DNA of 63,933 bases, taken from an uncultured Prevotellaceae bacterium. Lineage in GTDB: Bacteria; Bacteroidota; Bacteroidia; Bacteroidales; Bacteroidaceae. The position numbers and the translations under genes were made by a program. The notes below the pieces were generated by a model. The model had not been told where the DNA came from, made no database searches, and saw nothing but the letters and a program-made list of their open reading frames with translations. The stretch lies in assembly GCA_902800435.1 (NCBI GenBank), contig CADCEQ010000036.1, forward strand, positions 1 to 63,933, read 5' to 3'. This document shows positions 34,942 through 44,200 of the stretch, piece after piece (position 1 is the stretch's first letter; the number at the start of each line of letters is the position of its first letter).

Positions 34942-37743
34942 TTAGTTTCCGTTTTCGTTAATAACTTCCTTCAGCTGCTTGGTGGCACGCTCAATCATGT
35001 CCATCGTACCGCTGCCGTCGCTGACGTAGCGGATAACCATGTTGGCGTAGCTGATGGCACGGTTGGCCTTTTCGTCGTCCTCGGGCAGCTGGCGGGCCTT
35101 CTCGAGCAACTGCTGCAGTTCGGCCAGGTCCTCAAGCTCGGGCAGGTTGCCCGGTCGCATGGCGTTGATGACGGCACCGAGGGCTGCTGCTGCGGCGTCA
35201 ATCTCCTCCTGCGTATGGCGGTCGTCGGGGGCGTCGAGCAGGGGCTGTGCCTTGGTCTGCTGTTCCGTCATGCGGGTGAAGCCGTGGACGGCCCAGGGGG
35301 CGTACTCCGGCACTTTCACCGTCAGGGCGTTCCAGGCCTGCTGCTCGTCGAGGCGGCTCTTGGCAATGAGCAGAAGCTCGCGGAGCTGGGACTTGTCGAC
35401 GGCGGAGCTGCTGTCGTACAGCAGCAGACGGGACGAGGGGACGGCGGGCAGGCTGATGCGGAAGTAGTGGGTCAGGTGGCGGTCGCCGTCGTAGTCGGGG
35501 ATGAAGGCGGTCAGGTCGCGGTTCACGTCGGCGGTGGCCTCCTCCCAGGTCTTGATGCCGGTGGCGGCCATCACGAGCGGACCGTTCATAAAGGCGCCAA
35601 GCCAGTGGCCGTCTACCTTGTCGGGGCCGAAGTCGATGTGGCGGGTGAAGGGCATCACCACCTCCACCACGTCCTTCTTCGTCCAGCGGCGGGCGGGAAT
35701 CTCCACGTAGCTCGACGGCCGGTACTGCTTAGCAATGCTCTTGCCGTTGAGCCTGACGTCGAAGCCCTCGGTAGCCCAGTAGGGCACGCGCAGCTTCATG
35801 GCAAACCGGGCCTTGCCCTCGACAATGCGGATGGTGCTGCGCTCGGCAGGCCACCCACACTCCTGCTTAATCGTGACTCCCTGCTGTTTCCAATGCGCGG
35901 TGGAGGGCAGATAGAGGGCTATCCATAAGCAGTTGTCGCCCACGAAGTAGGCCGCCTCCTGATACTTCACATGGTTCTCTGCGCCCGTGCCGCCGCAGCA
36001 GGTAGACTGCGGCGTCTCGTTGCCCCACGGCTTCGAAGCGTCGAGGCCGACGGCATACTGGTACGTCGTCTGGTAGTGGCGGGGATTCACCGAGCCGACA
36101 ATCTGGTTGTAGAGCACGCGCTCGTAGTAGTCCATGTAGCGGGCGTCGTCGGGATTGTAGCAGTTCAGGTCCTTCGTCAGCTTAGCCAGGTTATAGGCGC
36201 AGCAGGTCTCGTTGAGGGTAGGCTCGGCGCGCAGTTCGCGGCCGCCCCAGTTTGCCACGTTGCCGCACATCGCGGTCATCTGTGAGTAGGGCTGGCGGAA
36301 CATCTCGCCATTGCCGACGCCGCCCATCGCATAGCGGTAGCGGCCCTGAATCATCGTCCAGAAGTTCTCGGCCAGGTTATAGTAATAGGGATTGCCGTTA
36401 CCACGGAACGAGCGCAGGGCGCCCGTCACCATCGGGATGTGCTGGTTGGCGTGGCGCGTGCGGATGGCGTCGATGTTCTTCGATAACGGGTCGAAGAACG
36501 CCGGACTGTCGAAGCAGTTGGCGGCTTCCAGCAACCGGGCCTTTTCCTCGGCAGTGCCCGTCATCTCGGCCAGGCGGGCCAGCGACTCGGCCATACCGCC
36601 CACCTCGCCGGCTATATACATGTTCCACATCTCGTAGCGGTTGCCGGGACGGGCGCGGCGCTCGTCCTGCCGGCCGTCGCTCTTGACGTAGGTGCGGTAG
36701 TGCAGGCGGTTCCACACCCACAGTCCCATGTCCTTGGCCGTGAGCAGGGCCTTGTCGGCCACGGCGCGGTCGTCGATGTAGGTGGCAATGTCGATGAGTC
36801 CTGCCAACTGCTTGTGTACAGAGTAATAAGGTGCCCACACCCAGCTGTCGTTGTTGTAGGCACGGTACATCTCAATCAGCACACAGTGCTGCGCGGGGAT
36901 GGCGTTCAGGTAGCCGTAGCCGTACTTGCCGGGCTCCTGCTTGTAGCGGTCGAAGTCGGCCCAAGTGCCCTTCATCTGGCGCAGCTCCTCCTCGGGGGCG
37001 AAGTCGCGGGCCTCCCAGTAGCGGCCCAGCTGCTCGTTCCAGACGAACGTCCGCTCCTGGCACTCGCGCAGGCCGTTCACCATCTCGGTGATGTTCCGGC
37101 GCAGGATGTCGCGCTTCGACTTGTCCTGACAACTGGCAAAGGCGAAGGCCAGCGCCGACATATAGTGGCCGGAACCGTGGCCCTTCAGCTTCGTCGTCGG
37201 CGAGTCCCAGCCGTCCGACTCGGGGTAGCCTTCCGTCGGCAGTCCGTAGGTGTCGCGGTAGTTATAGAGCTGCTGCCTGACGGGCAGGCTCAGCAGGTGG
37301 TCGATGTCGAGGTCGCGGTTCCCCGTCAGCCGGTTCTGGCCGTCGAGGCTCACGCAGTCGAGCGGCAGCGGCTCGGCCACAATCTTTGCTGTCAATTGTG
37401 CATCCACCACCTTCACCTCAGCCGTCACGGGGTAGCCGTTGGGCGTGGTGTTGTCGCCGAGTATATATCCGCGTACCTTATATATACTGCCCACGGGATT
37501 GGTGTCGGGGTTAGCCTCAGCCCGCTCTGTGGCCTCGCCGGCATTCTGCCACCTCACCTGGCGGTACTCGCCCTTCCCGTCGCTGTATTCCACCCAAAGC
37601 TGGTAAGGCAGCCGAGGGGCGTTGCCCACGGGCACCTCCACACTGACGCTCTCAGCGCTGACGATGGTAAGGCTTTCAGTATGTGCATTGGCAACTCCGG
37701 TCAGGACCTGCATCAGGCATAGGGTGGTAAGTAGTTTCTTCAT
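34942..37743 (-). CDS. DUF1680-type (GH146-like) beta-L-arabinofuranosidase with Ig-like and C-terminal FIVAR-like regions
   Basis: This 933-residue secreted protein has a signal peptide ending VANA. An N-terminal bacterial Ig-like segment (about 23-125) with LPYQLWVEYSDGKGEYRQVRW spread along it comes next, then an (alpha/alpha)6 barrel. Metal/nucleophile residues equivalent to GH127 are E512 and C514 in NETCCAYN and C582-C583 in STCCGGTGAE. A helical FIVAR-like region is at about 840-910. GH146 assignment is by similarity to the Bacteroides DUF1680 group and not certain. ATG 37743 begins the signal peptide. It heads a two-gene unit with the GH127 gene. Confidence 0.85.
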   Translation of the reverse strand: MKKLLTTLCLMQVLTGVANAHTESLTIVSAESVSVEVPVGNAPRLPYQLWVEYSDGKGEYRQVRWQNAGEATERAEANPDTNPVGSIYKVRGYILGDNTTPNGYPVTAEVKVVDAQLTAKIVAEPLPLDCVSLDGQNRLTGNRDLDIDHLLSLPVRQQLYNYRDTYGLPTEGYPESDGWDSPTTKLKGHGSGHYMSALAFAFASCQDKSKRDILRRNITEMVNGLRECQERTFVWNEQLGRYWEARDFAPEEELRQMKGTWADFDRYKQEPGKYGYGYLNAIPAQHCVLIEMYRAYNNDSWVWAPYYSVHKQLAGLIDIATYIDDRAVADKALLTAKDMGLWVWNRLHYRTYVKSDGRQDERRARPGNRYEMWNMYIAGEVGGMAESLARLAEMTGTAEEKARLLEAANCFDSPAFFDPLSKNIDAIRTRHANQHIPMVTGALRSFRGNGNPYYYNLAENFWTMIQGRYRYAMGGVGNGEMFRQPYSQMTAMCGNVANWGGRELRAEPTLNETCCAYNLAKLTKDLNCYNPDDARYMDYYERVLYNQIVGSVNPRHYQTTYQYAVGLDASKPWGNETPQSTCCGGTGAENHVKYQEAAYFVGDNCLWIALYLPSTAHWKQQGVTIKQECGWPAERSTIRIVEGKARFAMKLRVPYWATEGFDVRLNGKSIAKQYRPSSYVEIPARRWTKKDVVEVVMPFTRHIDFGPDKVDGHWLGAFMNGPLVMAATGIKTWEEATADVNRDLTAFIPDYDGDRHLTHYFRISLPAVPSSRLLLYDSSSAVDKSQLRELLLIAKSRLDEQQAWNALTVKVPEYAPWAVHGFTRMTEQQTKAQPLLDAPDDRHTQEEIDAAAAALGAVINAMRPGNLPELEDLAELQQLLEKARQLPEDDEKANRAISYANMVIRYVSDGSGTMDMIERATKQLKEVINENGN

Positions 37744-37763
37744 AGTGGGACATTTTTGAGCTG

Positions 37764-37771
37764 CAAAAATA
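37764..37771 (-). promoter_or_regulatory. -7 element of the GH146-like/GH127 unit
   Basis: On the minus strand TATTTTTG lies about 21 bases upstream of the ATG at 37743. Confidence 0.55.
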
Positions 37772-37897
37772 ATCATTTCTTTCCAGATTATCAGCCATTG
37801 CAACCTATTTAACATTATTTAGGCCGCGACATCTTTTTGCTGGCTGAGGTCACTCTCGTCGCTTATCTGGTGGCACCGGTCTTTTGGTTGATTTTCG

Positions 37898-37933
37898 GCT
37901 GGGTGTCGGGTTAGGTGTCGGTTCAGGTGTCGG
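37898..37933. repeat. Three 12-bp tandem GGTGTCGG units
   Basis: Three 12-bp units each ending GGTGTCGG at 37898-37909, 37910-37921 and 37922-37933. Confidence 0.7.
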
Positions 37934-38027
37934 TTCTCAGCTCCGAAGGGTGGCTATGCGTGCTTTTTCTGCCGATCAATCCGGGTATTTTTGCTATTAT
38001 AGTTGTTATTCGCACTTTTTATCCAAC

Positions 38028-38084
38028 ACTCCCTACACTTCCTGCACCTAAAATAGTTCAACAGGTGCAGGAAGTGTAGGAAGT
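38028..38084. repeat. 22-bp inverted repeat (hairpin) with 13-nt loop
   Basis: Arms at 38028-38049 and 38063-38084 pair over 22 positions with one mismatch; loop AAAATAGTTCAAC. There is no adjacent T-run, and it is not at the end of a gene, so it is not a simple terminator. Confidence 0.85.
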
Positions 38085-38178
38085 GCAGGATGTTTCCTGC
38101 TAATGACAATTATATAGTGATTGAGGGTTTTTGCGGTGAAGTCCTCATTGACCTCACCGGGCGACAGGTTATGGGAAA

Positions 38179-38317
38179 GGCGGCGGGTTTCATCCAAAAG
38201 GCGGGGGTTTATGAGAAAAAGGCGCCGGGTTTTGAGAAAAAGGCGGGGGTTTTGAGAAAAAGGCGGGGGTTTATGAGAAAAAGGCGGTGGGTTTTGAGAA
38301 AAAGGCGCCGGGTTTTG
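38179..38317 (+). repeat. 6.7 copies of a 21-bp tandem repeat
   Basis: Consensus GGCG-n-n-GGGTTTTGAGAAAAA. Copies start at 38179, 38200, 38221, 38242 (20 bp), 38262, 38283 and 38304. Variation is concentrated in the GGCG(GG/CC/GT) core and in TTT(AT/TG)AG. The repeats lie 50-190 bp upstream of the promoter. Confidence 0.85.
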
Positions 38318-38368
38318 TTTGTCCCGCGGTCTACTTTCCTCAGGCGAAGCAAGAAAATCAAAAAAAAC

Positions 38369-38399
38369 TTTGACACGTCAGCATTATTGTGTAACTTTG
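38369..38399 (+). promoter_or_regulatory. Promoter of the metallopeptidase-porU-porV operon
   Basis: TTTG at 38369-38372 and TAACTTTG at 38392-38399 are 19 bp apart, a textbook Bacteroidota promoter. It lies upstream of ATG 38432, which fixes the gene start. Confidence 0.75.
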
Positions 38400-38431
38400 C
38401 AGGCGAAAAAGGAATGATAACTAATAACGAG

Positions 38432-40621
38432 ATGAAAAGGATTTTGACTGTTGGCTTCTGGCTGCTTACCGTCTGCGCGATGGCGCAGAAGACGGTGTAC
38501 ATCCCTGACGAGTGGCGCCACCCGTGGCCGTCGGACTCGCTGCTCTATGCCGAGAGCGACCCCGACAACCGCTACACATGGTCGAAGACGCGCTCAGTGG
38601 AGTCGGACAACGTCATCGTGTTCTGGGACAAGGGCTACGGCTCCGTGCTGCCTTCGAAGTCGCCGACGGCCTACCGCGTCGACGAGCAGGACCTGCTCAA
38701 GAAGTGCGAGGCCTTCTACGACCTGGAAATCAACAAGCTGGGCTTCGTGGACCCCGCGAAGACCAACCTCAGGCGCTATAAGGTAATGGTGCTGCTGAAC
38801 CACACGACGGAGTGGGTGTGCTACGGCGGCGGCTACGACTACGAGGTGAGTGCCCTCTGGCTCGGTCCGTCGGCCTGCAAGCCCGTCGGCCACTCGGTAG
38901 CCCATGAGGTAGGGCATTCGTTTCACTATATGTGCTACGCCGACGCCTCGGGCAACAACCACAACTCGTCGTCGACCATCAACACGGGCTTCCACCTGCA
39001 GTGCGGCAACGGACAGACCATCTGGGAGCAGACGGCACAGTGGCAGGCCAACCAGTCGTACCCGGAGCTGATGTTCGACCAGAGCATCGGCGTGTTCCGC
39101 AAGAGCCATAACTACGCCTACAGTCACGAGTGGCACCGCTACCAGTCGTACTGGCTGCACTACTATCTGTGCCAGTATTACGACGACATCACCACGGTGG
39201 CCCAGGTGTGGCGGCAGCCCATGACAGGCCAGAGCCAGGGCAACGCCACCGACTTCAACCAGGCACTGATGAAGCTGAAGAAGCTCGACGCCACGGGGCT
39301 CTTCCGTCTCTACTACGACTACGCCGCCCGTCTGGCCACATGGGACCTGGACGCCTGCAAGCCCTACCGCGATGCGCACATCGGCGACTTCGACTACCAC
39401 TGCGTCAGCGTGGGCGACACGGCCTATCAGGTGGCGTTGGCTTCGGCGCCGCAGTCCAGTGGCTTCAACGTCATCCCGCTGAAAGTGCCTGAGGCTGGCA
39501 CCGACGTCACGACCCGCTTTACCGCCCTCAACACCTTAAACTGCAAACTGGCCGCCGGCGACCCCGCCGAGATGCTGAACGGCGAGACGCAGTGGAGCAA
39601 GACCAACCGCACCACCTACGTCAACAACACCAACCGCGCCAACCGAGGTTTCCGCCTTGGCTACGTCGCACTGATGAAGGACGGCACGCGCCGCTACCTG
39701 AACGCCGACTCCGTCTATTGCACGGGCACCGCCGAGGCTACTGCCGACATCACGGCGACCATTCCCGAGGGCACCGACCGCCTGTGGCTCATCGTCGTGC
39801 CTGCCCCCAAGCGCTACGTACAGCACAAGTGGACCGACAAGGCCGACAACGCCGAGATGTGGCCCTACCGCTTCCAGATAGAAGGCACCGACCTCGCGTC
39901 AAGGGCCACGGTCTACGTCAGTCCCACGATTGACGGCCGCGAGGTGAGCGACGTCACGCTGACCTACGACGTCTACCTGCCCCAGCTGAACAGCTACGAT
40001 GCCGTGCCCGTCACCGTCAGCGGACGGGCGTTGGCACAGTTGGGCACCGCCTTCCAGCTGCCCACAGCCGACATTGCCGGGAAGATGGTCGCCTACACCG
40101 CTGCCGGTCCCGCCGTCGGCAAGATGATGTTCTACCCGCTGAACCCCAAGACGCTCGCCACGGTGAGCAGCGGCTCGACGGCCAACGGCTACGGCCACTG
40201 GTTCGGGGCCAACGGAGCCGTGAGCAGCTACCAGAACGGCTACATCTACAGCGAACTGAACACGTCGTCGATGACGTTCAGCATCGGCCAGTACCCCGGC
40301 AAGGTGAAGCAAGGTGCGGAATACACCGTCGGTCAGGCCCTGCGCTATAAGCAGGCCGACGGCAAGATAGCCACTGCCCGCTTCGTCTTCCGCGTACATA
40401 TTACTAATGTAGACTACGGCGCCGAGCTCGCCAGCATCGACTACGCCGACCCGACGGGCTTTAAAGAAGTGAAAAGTGGAGAAGTGAAAAGTGGAGAAGT
40501 GAAAAGTGGAGAAGTGAAAAGTGGAGAAGTGAAAAGTGACATCTACGACCTGCAGGGGCGCCGTGTGGACAGTCCGGCCCGCCGCAGCGTCCTGATAGTA
40601 AACGGGAAAAAGACGCTATGA
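38432..40621 (+). CDS. Secreted zincin-type protein (DUF6055-like) with DUF4859-like region and T9SS-type tail
   Basis: This 729-residue protein has a signal peptide ending TVCAMAQ. A gluzincin motif HEVGHSFHY (H158, E159, H162) lies in a DUF6055-like region. A later region contains NGYGHWF and SYQNGYIYSELN, resembling DUF4859, at about 580-660. The C-terminus is IYDLQGRRVDSPARRS...NGKKTL, similar to short type IX sorting tails. Just before that tail the sequence EVKSG is repeated from a 15-bp DNA repeat. A predicted surface peptidase or glycan-binding metalloprotein, and a likely client of the PorU/PorV proteins encoded next. Its stop overlaps the following start by 4 bp. An earlier ATG at 38414 is possible. 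Confidence 0.75.
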   Translation: MKRILTVGFWLLTVCAMAQKTVYIPDEWRHPWPSDSLLYAESDPDNRYTWSKTRSVESDNVIVFWDKGYGSVLPSKSPTAYRVDEQDLLKKCEAFYDLEINKLGFVDPAKTNLRRYKVMVLLNHTTEWVCYGGGYDYEVSALWLGPSACKPVGHSVAHEVGHSFHYMCYADASGNNHNSSSTINTGFHLQCGNGQTIWEQTAQWQANQSYPELMFDQSIGVFRKSHNYAYSHEWHRYQSYWLHYYLCQYYDDITTVAQVWRQPMTGQSQGNATDFNQALMKLKKLDATGLFRLYYDYAARLATWDLDACKPYRDAHIGDFDYHCVSVGDTAYQVALASAPQSSGFNVIPLKVPEAGTDVTTRFTALNTLNCKLAAGDPAEMLNGETQWSKTNRTTYVNNTNRANRGFRLGYVALMKDGTRRYLNADSVYCTGTAEATADITATIPEGTDRLWLIVVPAPKRYVQHKWTDKADNAEMWPYRFQIEGTDLASRATVYVSPTIDGREVSDVTLTYDVYLPQLNSYDAVPVTVSGRALAQLGTAFQLPTADIAGKMVAYTAAGPAVGKMMFYPLNPKTLATVSSGSTANGYGHWFGANGAVSSYQNGYIYSELNTSSMTFSIGQYPGKVKQGAEYTVGQALRYKQADGKIATARFVFRVHITNVDYGAELASIDYADPTGFKEVKSGEVKSGEVKSGEVKSGEVKSDIYDLQGRRVDSPARRSVLIVNGKKTL
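40466..40540 (+). repeat. Five in-frame 15-bp tandem repeats (EVKSG)
   Basis: GAAGTGAAAAGTGGA occurs at 40466-40480, 40481-40495, 40496-40510 and 40511-40525, with a final GAAGTGAAAAGTGAC at 40526-40540. The length is a multiple of three, so copy-number change would lengthen the linker before the sorting tail without breaking the frame. Confidence 0.9.
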
Positions 40622-41235
40622 AGATATTTGCAATAGGAATGAACTATGCGGCACACAATAAAGAGCTGCATGATACGTTATTAAAACCAGAGGAGCCGGT
40701 CATCTTCACCAAGGCCGACTCGGCGCTGCTGAAGCCCGGCAAGCCGTTCTTCGTGCCCGAGGACATGGGACGGATTGACTACGAGGCCGAGGTGGTGGTG
40801 CGCATCTGCCGGTTGGGCAAGAACATTGCCGAGCGGTTTGCCCACCGCTACTACGATGCCGTCACCGTGGGACTCGACCTCACCGCCCGCGACATGCAGC
40901 GGCGAGCCAGTCATGCCGGACAGCCGTGGACCATCTGCAAGGGGTTCGACGGCTCGGCGGTCATCGGCGAATGGGTCGAACTGTCGCAGTTGCCCGCCGT
41001 GCAGGCCCTGCACTTCCGCTTGGAGAAGAACGGCGAGACGGTACAGCAGGGGTGTACCGGCGACATGTTCTACACCGTAGACCAGATCATCGCCTACATC
41101 TCGCGGTTCTTCACGCTGAAGACGGGCGACCTGCTCTACACGGGAACCCCCGCCGGCGTAGGCCCGGTCAGCATCGGCGACCGCTTGGAGGGCTGGCTCG
41201 AGGAGCGAAAGGTATTGGAACTGAACTGTAAATGA
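40618..41235 (+). CDS. Fumarylacetoacetate hydrolase family protein
   Basis: This 205-residue protein has the FAH fold marks: IGMNYAAHNKE, EPVIFTKADSALL, DYEAEVVVRI (metal-binding acidic cluster), GLDLTARDMQ, KGFDGSAVIGEW and LLYTGTPAGVGPV. The family contains acylpyruvases and related C-C hydrolases or decarboxylases; the substrate is unknown. It overlaps its two neighbours by ATGA sequences and so sits within the porU operon. Confidence 0.9.
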   Translation: MKIFAIGMNYAAHNKELHDTLLKPEEPVIFTKADSALLKPGKPFFVPEDMGRIDYEAEVVVRICRLGKNIAERFAHRYYDAVTVGLDLTARDMQRRASHAGQPWTICKGFDGSAVIGEWVELSQLPAVQALHFRLEKNGETVQQGCTGDMFYTVDQIIAYISRFFTLKTGDLLYTGTPAGVGPVSIGDRLEGWLEERKVLELNCK

Positions 41236-44200
41236 ACGTAAGACGATATACACTGAGTGTGCTTCTGCTGCTGACGGGCCTGTGCGCGTCGGCTCAGGAG
41301 TTCTTCAACCTGACCGCCTCGGAGGTCAGGATCGACTCGGTGCTGCCGCTGTTCACATATACCCGTGAGTTGGGTGCCGGCTATGCCGACTCTACCTACA
41401 CGGTTACGATAGAGTACCCGGAGTTTATCGATATGTCGGAGACCGACGTGGCGCGGTTACACAAGATTACCGACCACGAACTGCCCCCGATGCCCGAGAT
41501 TCAGCAGTACATCGGCGTGTCGCGCAAGCGGGGCACGCTCTATGTGGCCTTCACGCCCATCGTCTTTCGCGAAGGGAAGTATCAGAAGTTAGTAAGTTTT
41601 ATGATAAAGACCCACCCCCGACCCCTCCCTGTAGGGAGGGGAGTAGATACTCCTTCTGCGGCTTCCCGGGGCACAGCTAATTACTCCCCTCCCTACAGGG
41701 AGGGGCCGGGGGTGGGTCTTCAGTCTGTACTTGCTACCGGGCGCTGGGCCAAAATCCGCGTGCCGGAGACGGGCGTCTACCAGCTTACCAGCGATTTGGT
41801 GCGTAGCGCGGGGTTCTCTGATATTAATAAGGTGAAAATCTATGGCTACGGCGGAGCCCTGCAGCCCGAGCGGCTGACCGCCGACTACCTCAGCGAGACC
41901 GACGACCTGAAGGAGGTGGCGACGTGCACCGTCGGCGGACGGCGGCTCTTCTATGCTGTCGGGCCCGTGGGCTGGAGCAGCAACACCGCCACCACCCGTA
42001 CCCGCAACCCCTACAGCGACTACGGCTACTACTTCCTGACCGAGAACGACTCGACGGCGCTGACCGTCAGCGAGGAGCAGTTCAAGGCCGACCACTACCC
42101 CACCCCCAACGACTACCACTCGCTCAGCGAGGTCGACGACTACGCCTGGTATCACGGCGGGCGCAACCTGTACGACAGCCGCCTCTTCGGCACCGGCGTG
42201 CAGCGCACGTACCAACTTGCCGCCCCCGAAGGTTCGAAGGGCAGGCTCACGGTGGTGCTCTCCCACGATGGTCCCTTCACCGCCAGCGTGCTGGTGAACG
42301 GCAAGGAGGTGGGAACGGTTATCGTCAACACGTCGCCCGACCGCTACAGCAAGGCGGCCGTCACGACGAAGACTTTTACCGTTGAAGACGCGCTGTCGGC
42401 CGACAATACCGTCACCATCCGCCAGACCGGTGGCTCCAACCTGCGCCTCGACTATCTGTCGCTCTGCTACGACACCCCGCAGGCATGGCCCGACCTGGCA
42501 ACGGCCAGTATTCCCGTGCCGCAGTACGTTTACAACATCACCAACCAGAACCACCACGCCGACACGGCGGTCGACATGGTCATCATCATCCCCACGACGC
42601 AGAAACTATTAGGCCAGGCCCAGCGGCTGAAGGCATACCACGAACAGAAGGACTCGCTGCGGGTGCGCATCGTGCCTGCCGACGAGCTGTTCAATGAGTA
42701 CTCGAGCGGCACGCCCGACGCCAACGCCTACCGCCGCTACCTGAGGATGCTCTACGACCGTGCAGAGACCGACGCCGACATGCCGCGCTACCTGCTGCTC
42801 TTCGGCGACGGTGCCTGGGACAACCGCATGAAGACCGCCGTCTGGCAGAACTCGTCGCCCGACGATTTCCTGCTCTGCTACGAGAGCGAGAACTCGTTCA
42901 GCGAGACCGACTGCTACGTCAGCGATGACTACTTCTGCCTGATGGACGACGGCGAGGGCGGCTCGATGCTGGTCAGCGACAAGTCTGACATCGCCGTGGG
43001 CCGGCTATCCGCACGCACGGAGGCTGAAGCAAAGATTATGGTCGACAAGACCGTCGGCTATATGCAGAACGAGAACGCCGGTGCCTGGCAGAACACGCTC
43101 TGCTTCATGGGCGACGACGGCGACTCGAACCGACACATGAAGGATGCCGAGTCGGTGGCAACACTCATCGGCGAACAGCACCCGGCCTTCAGCGTCAAGA
43201 AAATCTACTGGGATGCCTACGAGCGGCAGTCGTCGTCGACGGGCTTCAGCTATCCCGACGTAACCAAGCTCATACGCCAGCAGATGCAGCAGGGTGCGCT
43301 GCTGATGAACTACAGCGGCCACGGGGCTGCCTACACCCTGTCGCACGAGCAGGTGCTCCACCTGTCGGACTTTGAGGCGGCTACGTCGCTGCGCCTGCCC
43401 CTGTGGCTGACGGCTTCGTGCGACATCATGCCCTTCGACGGTCAGGAGGAGAACATCGGCGAGACCTGTATGCTCAACAAGCAGGGCGGCGCCGTCGCCT
43501 TCTACGGCACCACGCGCACCGTCTATGCCCAGTATAACGGCTATATGAACCGCGCCTATACCCGCTACGTGCTGGGCCGCGATGCCGAGGGCCGCCGCTA
43601 CACCATCGGCGAGGCTGCCCGACTGGCCAAGAACCTGCTGATGACGCCGTCGAGTCAGGGCAACGACATCGGCATGGACCAGACGGCCAACAAGTTGCAG
43701 TTCACCCTGCTCGGCGACCCGGCTCTCACGCTGGCAGCCCCCACCCTCCAGATGGTGGTCGACAGCATCAACGGCGAGCCTGCCAACGGTGAGCCCGTGC
43801 AGCTGAAGGTCGGCCAGACGGTCAGCATCGCGGGACACATCGTCGGCGCACCGGCCTTCGACGGCGTGGTGACGCTCACCGTGAAGGACGTTGAACAGGA
43901 GGTGACCTGCCGCCTGAACGACCCCTCGGCGGCTGACTCTCCCCTCACGTTCAAGGACCGTCCCAACACGCTCTATCAGGGCACCGACAGCGTGCGCCAA
44001 GGCCGCTTCAAGGTCAGGTTCGCCCTGCCCAAGGACATCAGCTACAACGAGGGCAACGGCCTCATCACCCTCTACGCCCTCTCTGCCGACAAGCAGCAGG
44101 AGGCCAGCGGCTACAGCACCAACTGTTCGCTGTGCAGTGGCGATGCCACTGCCACCGACGGCATAGGCCCCAACATCTACTGCTACCTCAACACCACCTC

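Larger units (their letters stand above)
37744..38431. other. 688-bp intergenic region with several repeats
   Basis: It contains the minus-strand promoter element at 37764-37771, a triplicated 12-bp GGTGTCGG unit, a 22-bp hairpin, about 6.7 tandem copies of a 21-bp unit and then the plus-strand promoter at 38369-38399. An open plus-strand frame from 38090 runs through the repeats, but it lies upstream of the promoter and is judged non-coding. Confidence 0.7.

Noticed and set aside
38090..38431. A coding N-terminal extension of the zincin gene with repeated Lys/Arg-rich residues
   Set aside because: It covers the tandem repeats and lies upstream of the promoter at 38369-38399; the signal peptide starts at 38432.
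41589..42557. A 322-residue minus-strand frame across porU
   Set aside because: It is a shadow frame of high-GC coding DNA; it opens only because the palindrome reads through in both directions.
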